Program-made: the position numbers and the translations under genes
Origin: Pleurodeles waltl
Lineage: Eukaryota > Chordata > Amphibia > Caudata > Salamandridae
Assembly: GCF_031143425.1 (NCBI RefSeq)
Contig: NW_027150045.1
Span: 1-64,000 of the forward strand
DNA: 64,000 bases
Reading direction: 5' to 3'
The notes under the pieces: model-generated
Seen by the model: the letters and a program-made list of their open reading frames with translations, nothing else
What the model was told of the DNA's origin: nothing
The model's database searches: none
Shown here: positions 55,601-64,000 of the stretch, piece after piece
Numbering within the stretch: position 1 is the stretch's first letter
Layout of the letters: each line of letters opens with the position of its first letter

Positions 55601-58600
55601 ATTGGTGGGTAGGGCTGGGATGCTGATTGGCTGTTGGTTCTCGGGCTCTGATTGGTGGTTAAGGCTGGGATTCTGATTGGCTTTTGGTTCTCGGGCTCTG
55701 ATTGGTGGGTAGGGCTGGGATTCTGATTGGCTGTTGGTTCTCGGGCTCTGATTGGTGGGTAGGGCTGGGATTCTGATTGGCTGTTGGTTCTCGGGCTCTG
55801 ATTGGTGGGTAGGGCTGGGATTCTGACTGGCTGTTGGTTCTCGGGCTCTGATTGGTGGGTAGGGTTGGGATTCTGATTGGCTTTTGGTTCTCGGGCTCTG
55901 ATTGGTGGTTAGGGCTGGGATTCTGATTGGCTGTTGGTTCTTGGGCTGTGATTGGTGGTTAGGGCGTGTAGGGCTGGGATTCTGATTGGCTGTTGGTTCT
56001 CGGGCTCTGATTGGTGGGTAGGGCTGGGATTCTGATTGGCTGTTGGATCTCGGGCTCTGATTGGTGGGTAGGGCTGGGATTCTGACTGGCAGTTGGTTCT
56101 CAGGCTCTGATTGGTGGGTAGGGCTGGGATTCTGATTGGCTTTTGTTTATCGGGCTCTGATTGGTGGTTAGGGCTGGGATTCTGATTGGCTGTTGGTTCT
56201 CGGGCTGTGATTGGTGGTTAGGGCGGGTAGGGCTGGGATTCTGATTGGCTGTTGGTTCTCGGGTTCTGATTGGTGGGTAGGGCTGGGATTCTGATTGGCT
56301 GTTGGTTCTCGGGCTCTGACTGGTGGTTAGGGCTGGGATTCTGACTGGCTGTTGGTTCTCGGGCTCTGATTGGTGGGTAGGGCTGGGATTCTGACTGGCT
56401 GTTGGTTCTCGGGCTCTGATTGGTGGGTAGGGCTGGGATTCTGACTGGCTGTTGGTTCTCGGGCTCTGATTGGTGGGTAGGGCTGGGATTCTGACTGGCT
56501 GTTGGTTCTCGGGCTCTGATTGGTGGGTAGGGCTGGGATTCTGACTGGCTGTTGGTTCTCGGGTTCTGATTGGTGGGAAGGGCTGGGATTCTGACTGGCT
56601 GTTGGTTCTCGGGCTCTGATTGGTGGGTAGGGCTGGGATTCTGACTGGCTGTTGGTTCTCGGGCTCTGATTGGTGGTTAGGGCTGGGATTCTGACTGGCT
56701 GTTGGTTCTCGGGCTCTGATTGGTGGTTAGGGCTGGGATTCTGACTGGCTGTTGGTTCTCGGGTTCTGATTGGAGGGTAGGGCTGGGATTCTGACTGGCT
56801 GTTGGATCTCGGGCTCTGATTGGTGGGTAGGGCTGGGATTCTGACTGGCTGTTGGTTCTCGGGCTCTGATTGGTGGGTAGGGCTGGGATTCTGACTGGCT
56901 GTTGGTTCTCGGGCTCTGATTGGTGGGTAGGGCTGGGATTCTCACTGGCTGTTGGTTCTCGGGCTCTGATTGGTGGGTAGGGCTGGGATTCTGATTGGCT
57001 GTTGGTTCTCGGGCTGTGATTGGTGGGCTGTGATTGGTGGGTAGGGCTGGGATTCTGATTGGCTGTCGGTTCTTGGGCTGTGATTGGTGGTTAGGGCGGG
57101 TAGGGCTGGGATTCTGATTGGCTGTTGGTTCTCGGGCTCTGATTGGTGGGTAGGGCTGGGATTCTGACTGGCTGTTGGTTCTCGGGCTCTGATTGGTGGG
57201 TAGGGCTGGGATTATGACTGGCTGTTGGTTCTCGGGCTCTGATTGGTGGGTAGGGCTGGGATTATGACTGGCTGTTGGTTCTCGGGATCTGATTGGTGGG
57301 TAGGGCTGGCATTCTGACTGGCTGTTAGTTCTCGGGCTCTGATTGGTGGTTAGGGCTGGGATTCTGACTGGCTGTTGGTTCTCGGGCTCTGATTGGTGGT
57401 TAGGGCTGGGATTCTGACTGGCTGTTGGTTCTCGGGCTCTGATTGGTGGGTAGGGCTGGGATTCTGACTGGCTGTTGGTTCTCGGGCTCTGATTGGTGGG
57501 TAGGGCTGGGATTCTGCCTGGCTGTTGGTTCTCGGGCTATGATTGGTGGGTAGGGCTGGGATTCTGTCTGGCTGTTGGTTCTCGGGCTATGATTGGTGGT
57601 TAGGGCTGGGATTCTGATTGGCTGTTGGTTCTCAGGCTGTGATTGGTGGTTAGGGCGGGTAGGGCTGGGATTCTGATTGGCTGTTGGTTCTCGGGCTGTG
57701 ATTGGTGAGTAGGGCTGGGATTCTGATTGGCTGTTGGATCTCGGGCTCTGATTGGTGGGTAGGGCTGGGATTCTGACTGGCTGTTGGTTCTCGGGCTCTG
57801 ATTGGTGGGTAGGGCAGGGATTCTGACTGGCTGTTGGTTCTCGGGCTCTGATTGGTGGTTAGGGCTGGTATTCTGTCTGGCTGTTGGTTCTCGGGCTCTG
57901 ATTGGTGGTTAGGGCTGGGATTCTGACTGACTGTTGGTTCTCGGGATCTGATTGGTGGGTAGGGCTGGGATTCTGATTGGCTGTTGGTTCTCGGGCTGTG
58001 ATTGGTGGTTAAGGCTGGGATTCTGATTGGCTGTTGGTTCTCGGGCTCTGATTGGTGGGTAGGGCTGGGATTCTGATTGGCTGTTGGTTCTCGGGCTCTG
58101 ATTGGTGGGTAGGGCTGGGATTCTGATTGGCTGTTGGTTCTCGGGCTCTGATTGGTGGGTAGGGCTGGGATTCTGACTGGCTGTTGGTTCTCGGTCTCTG
58201 ATTGGTGGGTAGGGCTGGGATTCTGATTGGCTTTTGGTTCTCGGGCTCTGATTGGTGGTTAGGGCTAGGATTCTGATTGGCTGTTGGTTCTCGGGCTGTG
58301 ATTGGTGGTTAGGGCGGGTAGGGCTGGGATTCTGATTGGCTGTTGGTTCTCGGGCTCCGATTGGTGGGTAGGGCTGGGATTCTGATTGGCTGTTGGTTCT
58401 CGGGCTCCGATTGGTGGGTAGGGCTGGGATTCTGACTGGCTGTTGGTTCTCGGGCTCCGATTGGTGGGCAGGGCTGGGATTCTGATTGGCTGTTGGTTAT
58501 CGGGCTCCGATTGGTGGGCAGGGCTGGGATTCTGACTGGCTGTTGGTTCTCGGGCTCTGATTGGTGGGCAGGGCTGGGATTCTGACTGGCTGTTGGTTCT

Positions 58601-58980
58601 CGGGCTCTGATTGGTGGGTAGAGCTGGGATTATGACTGGCTGTTGGTTCTCGGGCTCTGATTGGTGGGTAGGGCTGGGATTATGACTGGCTGTTGGTTCT
58701 CGGGCTCTGATTGGTGGGTAGGGCTGGCATTCTGACTGGCTGTTGGTTCTCGGGCTCTGATTGGTGGTTAAGGCTGGGATTCTGACTGGCTGTTGGTTCT
58801 CGGACTCTGATTGCTGGTTAGGGCTGGGATTCTGACTGGCTGTTGGTTCTCGGGCTCTGATTGGTGGGTAGGGCTGGGATTCTGACTGGCTGTTGGTTCT
58901 CGGGCTCTGATTGGTGGGTAGGGCTGGGATTCTGATTGGCTGTTGGTTCTCGGGCTGTGATTGGTGGGTAGGGCTGGGAT
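49640..58980 (+). repeat. Higher-order duplication B, 5513-bp offset
   Basis: Rare variants recur exactly 5513 bp apart. attgatgagt is at 49638/55151, ctggtggttctcgg at 50071/55584, tgtttatcgg at 50631/56144 and ctctgactgg at 50801/56314. After a 14-bp gain near 57021 the offset becomes 5527 (52181/57708; cggactctg 53274/58801). Confidence 0.85.
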
Positions 58981-61900
58981 TCTGATTGGCTGTTGTTTCT
59001 CGGGCTCTGATTGGTGGTTAGGGCTGGGATTCTGATTGGCTGTTGGTTCTCGGGCTCTGATTGGTGGGTAGGGCTGGGATTCTGATTGGCTGTCGGTTCT
59101 CGGGCTGTGATTGGGGGAAAGGGCTGGGATTCTGATTGGCTGTCGGTTCTCGGGCTGTGATTGGTGGTTAGGGCGGGTAGGGCTGGGATTCTGATTGGCT
59201 GTTGGTTCTCGGGCTCTGATTGGTGGGTAGGGCTGGGATTCTGATTGGCTGTTGGTTCTCGGGCTGTGATTGGTGGTTAGGGCGGGTAGGGCTGGGATTC
59301 TGATTGGCTGTTGGTTCTCGGGCTCTGATTGGTGGGTAGGGCTGGGATTCTGACTGGCTGTTGGTTCTCGGGCTTTGATTGGTGGGTAGGGCTGGGATTC
59401 TGACTGGCTGTTGGTTCTCGGGCTCTGATTGGTGGGCAGGGCTGGGATTCTGACTGGCTGTTGGTTCTCGGGCTCTGATTGGTGGGCAGGGCTGGGATTC
59501 TGACTGGCTGTTGGTTCTCGGGCTCTGATTGGTGGGCAGGGCCGGGATTCTGACTGGCTGTTGGTTCTCGGGCTCTGATTGGTGGGCAGGGCCGGGATTC
59601 TGACTGGCTGTTGGTTCTCGGGCTCTGATTGGTGGGCAGGGCCGGGATTCTGACTGGCTGTTGGTTCTCGGGCTCTGATTGGTGGGCAGGGCCGGGATTC
59701 TGACTGGCTGTTGGTTCTCGGGCTCTGATTGGTGGGCAGGGCCTGGATTCAGACTGGCTGTTGGTTCTCGGGCTCTGATTGGTGGGCAGGGCCGGGATTC
59801 TGACTGGCTGTTGGTTCTCGGGATCTGATTGGTGGGCAGGGCCGGGATTCTGATTGGCTGTTGGTTCTCGGGCTGTGATTGGTGGTTAGGGCGGGTAGGG
59901 CTGGGATTCTGATTGGCTGTTGGTTCTCGGGCTCTGATTGGTGGTTAGGGCGGGTAGGGCTGGGATTCTGATTGGCTGTTGGTTCTCGGGCTGTGATTGG
60001 TGAGTAGGGCTGGGATTCTGATTGGCTGTTGGATCTCGGGCTCTGATTGGTGGGTAGGGCTGGGATTCTGACTGGCTGTTGGTTCTCGGGCTCTGATTGG
60101 TGGGTAGGGCAGGGATTCTGACTGGCTGTTGGTTCTCGGGCTCTGATTGGTGGTTAGGGCTGGTATTCTGTCTGGCTGTTGGTTCTCGGGCTCTGATTGG
60201 TGGTTAGGGCTGGGATTCTGACTGACTGTTGGTTCTCGGGATCTGATTGGTGGGTAGGGCTGGGATTCTGATTGGCTGTTGGTTCTCGGGCTGTGATTGG
60301 TGGTTAAGGCTGGGATTCTGATTGGCTGTTGGTTCTCGGGCTCTGATTGGTGGGTAGGGCTGGGATTCTGATTGGCTGTTGGTTCTCGGGCTCTGATTGG
60401 TGGGTAGGGCTGGGATTCTGATTGGCTGTTGGTTCTCGGGCTCTGATTGGTGGGTAGGGCTGGGATTCTGACTGGCTGTTGGTTCTCGGTCTCTGATTGG
60501 TGGGTAGGGCTGGGATTCTGATTGGCTTTTGGTTCTCGGGCTCTGATTGGTGGTTAGGGCTAGGATTCTGATTGGCTGTTGGTTCTCGGGCTGTGATTGG
60601 TGGTTAGGGCGGGTAGGGCTGGGATTCTGATTGGCTGTTGGTTCTCGGGCTCCGATTGGTGGGTAGGGCTGGGATTCTGATTGGCTGTTGGTTCTCGGGC
60701 TCCGATTGGTGGGTAGGGCTGGGATTCTGACTGGCTGTTGGTTCTCGGGCTCCGATTGGTGGGCAGGGCTGGGATTCTGATTGGCTGTTGGTTATCGGGC
60801 TCCGATTGGTGGGCAGGGCTGGGATTCTGACTGGCTGTTGGTTCTCGGGCTCTGATTGGTGGGCAGGGCTGGGATTCTGACTGGCTGTTGGTTCTCGGGC
60901 TCTGATTGGTGGGTAGAGCTGGGATTATGACTGGCTGTTGGTTCTCGGGCTCTGATTGGTGGGTAGGGCTGGGATTATGACTGGCTGTTGGTTCTCGGGC
61001 TCTGATTGGTGGGTAGGGCTGGCATTCTGACTGGCTGTTGGTTCTCGGGCTCTGATTGGTGGTTAAGGCTGGGATTCTGACTGGCTGTTGGTTCTCGGAC
61101 TCTGATTGCTGGTTAGGGCTGGGATTCTGACTGGCTGTTGGTTCTCGGGCTCTGATTGGTGGGTAGGGCTGGGATTCTGACTGGCTGTTGGTTCTCGGGC
61201 TCTGATTGGTGGGTAGGGCTGGGATTCTGATTGGCTGTTGGTTCTCGGGCTGTGATTGGTGGGTAGGGCTGGGATTCTGATTGGCTGTTGTTTCTCGGGC
61301 TCTGATTGGTGGTTAGGGCTGGGATTCTGATTGGCTGTTGGTTCTCGGGCTCTGATTGGTGGGTAGGGCTGGGATTCTGATTGGCTGTCGGTTCTCGGGC
61401 TGTGATTGGGGGAAAGGGCTGGGATTCTGATTGGCTGTCGGTTCTCGGGCTGTGATTGGTGGTTAGGGCGGGTAGGGCTGGGATTCTGATTGGCTGTTGG
61501 TTCTCGGGCTCTGATTGGTGGGTAGGGCTGGGATTCTGATTGGCTGTTGGTTCTCGGGCTGTGATTGGTGGTTAGGGCGGGTAGGGCTGGGATTCTGATT
61601 GGCTGTTGGTTCTCGGGCTCTGATTGGTGGGTAGGGCTGGGATTCTGACTGGCTGTTGGTTCTCGGGCTTTGATTGGTGGGTAGGGCTGGGATTCTGACT
61701 GGCTGTTGGTTCTCGGGCTCTGATTGGTGGGCAGGGCTGGGATTCTGACTGGCTGTTGGTTCTCGGGCTCTGATTGGTGGGCAGGGCTGGGATTCTGACT
61801 GGCTGTTGGTTCTCGGGCTCTGATTGGTGGGCAGGGCCGGGATTCTGACTGGCTGTTGGTTCTCGGGCTCTGATTGGTGGGCAGGGCCGGGATTCTGACT

Positions 61901-62165
61901 GGCTGTTGGTTCTCGGGCTCTGATTGGTGGGCAGGGCCGGGATTCTGACTGGCTGTTGGTTCTCGGGCTCTGATTGGTGGGCAGGGCCGGGATTCTGACT
62001 GGCTGTTGGTTCTCGGGCTCTGATTGGTGGGCAGGGCCTGGATTCAGACTGGCTGTTGGTTCTCGGGCTCTGATTGGTGGGCAGGGCCGGGATTCTGACT
62101 GGCTGTTGGTTCTCGGGATCTGATTGGTGGGCAGGGCCGGGATTCTGATTGGCTGTTGGTTCTCG
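57708..62165 (+). repeat. Higher-order duplication C, 2295-bp offset
   Basis: agtagggctg is at 57708/60003, cggactctgattgctgg at 58801/61096, and gcctggattcagactgg at 59741/62036. Each pair is exactly 2295 bp apart. The block ends with a run of monomers carrying gcagggccggg. Confidence 0.85.
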
Positions 62166-64000
62166 GGCTGTGATTGGTGGTTAGGGCGGGTAGGGCTGGG
62201 ATTCTGATTGGCTGTTGGTTCTCGGGCTCTGATTGGTGGGTAGGGCTGGGATTCTGACTGGCTGTTGGTTCTCGGGCTCTGATTGGTGGGCAGGGCTGGG
62301 ATTCTGACTGGCTGTTGGTTCTCGGGCTCTGATTGGTGGGCAGGGCTGGGATTCTGACTGGCTGTTGGTTCTCGGGCTCTGATTGGTGGGCAGGGCTGGG
62401 ATTCTGACTGGCTGTTGGTTCTCGGGCTCTGATTGGTGGGCAGGGCTGGGATTCTGACTGGCTGTTGGTTCTCGGGCTCTGATTGGAGGGCAGGGCCGGG
62501 ATTCTGACTGGCTGTTGGTTCTCGGGCTCTGATTGGTGGGCAGGGCCGGGATTCTGACTGGCTGTTGGTTCTCGGGCTCTGATTGGTGGGCAGGGCCGGG
62601 ATTCTGACTGGCTGTTGGTTCTCGGGCTCTGATTGGTGGGCAGGGCCGGGATTCTGACTGGCTGTTGGTTCTCGGGCTCTGATTGGTGGGCAGGGCCGGG
62701 ATTCTGACTGGCTGTTGGTTCTCGGGCTCTGATTGGTGGGCAGGGCCGGGATTCTGACTGGCTGTTGGTTCTCGGGATCTGATTGGTGGGCAGGGCCGGG
62801 ATTCTGATTGGCTGTTGGTTCTCGGGCTGTGATTGGTGGTTAAGCCCGAGATTCTGATTGGCTGTTGGTTCTCGGGCTCTGATTGGTGGGTAGGGCTGGG
62901 ATTCTGACTGGCTGTTGGTTCTCGGGCTCTGATTGGTGGGTAGGGCTGGGATTCTGATTGGCTGTTGGTTCTCGGGCTCTGATTGGTGGGTAGGGCTGGG
63001 AATCTGATTGGCTGTTGGTTCTCGGGCTGTGATTGGTGGTTAGGGCTGGGATTCTGATTGGCTGTTGGTTCTCGGGCTCTGATTGGTGGGTAGGGCTGGG
63101 ATTCTGATCGGCTGTTGGTTCTCGGACTCTGATTGGTGGTAGGGCTGGGATTCTGACTGGCTGTTGGTTCTCGGGCTCTGATTGGTGGGTAGGGCTGGGA
63201 TTCTGACTGGCTGTTGGTTCTCGGGCTCTGATTGGTGGGTAGGGCTGGGATTCTGATTGGCTTTTGGTTCTCGGGCTCTGATTGGTGGTTAGGGCTGGGA
63301 TTCTGATTGGCTGTTGGTTCTCGGGCTGTGATTGGTGGTTAGGTCGGGTAGGGCTGGGATTCTGATTGGCTGTTGGTTCTCGGGCTCTGATTGGTGGGTA
63401 GGGCTGGGATTCTGATTGGCTGTTGGTTCTCGGGTTCTGATTGGTGGGTAGGGCTGGGATTCTGATTGGCTGTTGGTTCTCGGGCTCTGACTGGTGGTTA
63501 GGGCTGGGATTCTGACTGGCTGTTGGTTCTCGGGCTCTGACTGGTGGGTAGGGCTGGGATTCTGACTGGCTGTTGGTTCTCGGGCTCTGATTGGTGGGTA
63601 GGGCTGGGATTCTGACTGGCTGTTGGTTCTCGGGCTCTGATTGGTGGGTAGGGCTGGGATTCTGACTGGCTGTTGGTTCTCGGGCTCTGATTGGTGGGAA
63701 GGGCTGGGATTCTGACTGGCTGTTGGTTCTCGGGCTCTGATTGGTGGGTAGGGCTGGGATTCTGACTGGCTGTTGGTTCTCGGGCTCTGATTGGTGGTTA
63801 GGGCTGGGATTCTGACTGGCTGTTGGTTCTCGGGCTCTGATTGGTGGTTAGGGCTGGGATTCTGACTGGCTGTTGGTTCTCGGGTTCTGATTGGTGGTTA
63901 GGGCTTGGATTCTGACTGGCTGTTGGTTCTCGGGCTCTGATTGGTGGTTAGGGCTGGGATTCTGACTGGCTGTTGGTTCTCGGGCTCTGATTGGTCGTTA

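Larger units (their letters stand above)
43250..64000 (+). repeat. 50-bp satellite array, >20.7 kb, runs off the window
   Basis: The consensus monomer is 50 bp: ctgggattctgactggctgt, then tggttctcgggctctgattg, then gtgggtaggg. About 400 monomers fill the rest of the window. Variants include actgg/attgg in the first half, gtgggta/gtggtta in the linker, and rare monomers shortened or extended by an extra gcgggtagg-type block. The left-edge monomers (43330-43560) form a distinct subtype with ctgctggttctagggctgtg. 50 is not a multiple of 3, so frames rotate through all three phases and no protein is encoded. Function unknown; it could be a pericentromeric or interstitial satellite. Confidence 0.97.

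Noticed and set aside
51214..56945. Two 72-codon minus-strand frames in the satellite
   Set aside because: They are chance frames of the 50-bp repeat, repeated because of the 5513-bp block copy. Frames rotate with each monomer, so no long protein can result.
43250..64000. CRISPR-like array
   Set aside because: Repeats are contiguous with no unique spacers, and the DNA is eukaryotic.
43250..64000. Interstitial telomere repeat (TTAGGG words in many monomers)
   Set aside because: TTAGGG appears once per variant monomer as part of the 50-bp unit and is never in tandem.
1..64000. tRNA, rRNA and miR-427 hairpins
   Set aside because: I looked for tRNA box sequences, rRNA-like stretches and the miR-427 seed region by eye and found none. 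A covariance-model search would settle it.

Overview
The window is vertebrate nuclear DNA from a very large, transposon-packed genome. The combination of LTR families, PIF/Harbinger, piggyBac and hAT relics, L1 and a class I retrovirus suggests a urodele amphibian, probably a newt such as Pleurodeles; the species call is inference. I found no intact host protein gene, no tRNA or rRNA gene and no CRISPR array. Every coding signal belongs to a mobile element and is broken.

Layout. 1-2585: 3' part of an LTR-like repeat carrying a 322-bp tandem array. 2586-9003: minus-strand L1 relics, including one almost full-length copy whose reverse transcriptase core has been replaced by an LTR fragment. 9375-15370: piggyBac-like material, with a long noncoding ~375-bp tandem array, an inverted copy, a Harbinger-type insertion with a clean 3-bp duplication, and a broken transposase on the minus strand. 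16429-19694: small nonautonomous DNA transposons, including a textbook hAT MITE with an 8-bp target duplication.

20116-34351: a 14.2-kb minus-strand endogenous retrovirus with two ~1.58-kb LTRs, primer-binding site, gag, protease, RT, RNase H, integrase with a long acidic tail, env and polypurine tract. It is dead: there are frameshifts in gag, pol and env, a stop in the integrase zinc domain, changes at the integrase catalytic Glu and the nucleocapsid zinc knuckle, and a 631-bp chain-of-hairpins MITE inside RNase H.

34352-43199: more MITE and LTR debris, a Myb/SANT-like Harbinger relic, a strong 20-bp hairpin, and three tandem 682-bp units. The second and third units are separated by a 2256-bp solo-LTR-like insertion whose empty site is preserved in the array. 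Two units differ by an exact 26-bp microinversion. 43250-64000 and beyond: a ~20.7-kb satellite of 50-bp monomers (roughly 400 copies) with nested higher-order duplications (about 1.9-2.0, 2.295, 5.51 and 9.45 kb offsets). It holds dense inverted CCAAT boxes and recurrent extended monomers that create G-quadruplex motifs.

The most unusual items are the satellite's organisation, the hairpin-chain MITE family, the microinversion and breakpoint hotspot in the 682-bp array, and the retrovirus with its acidic integrase extension.
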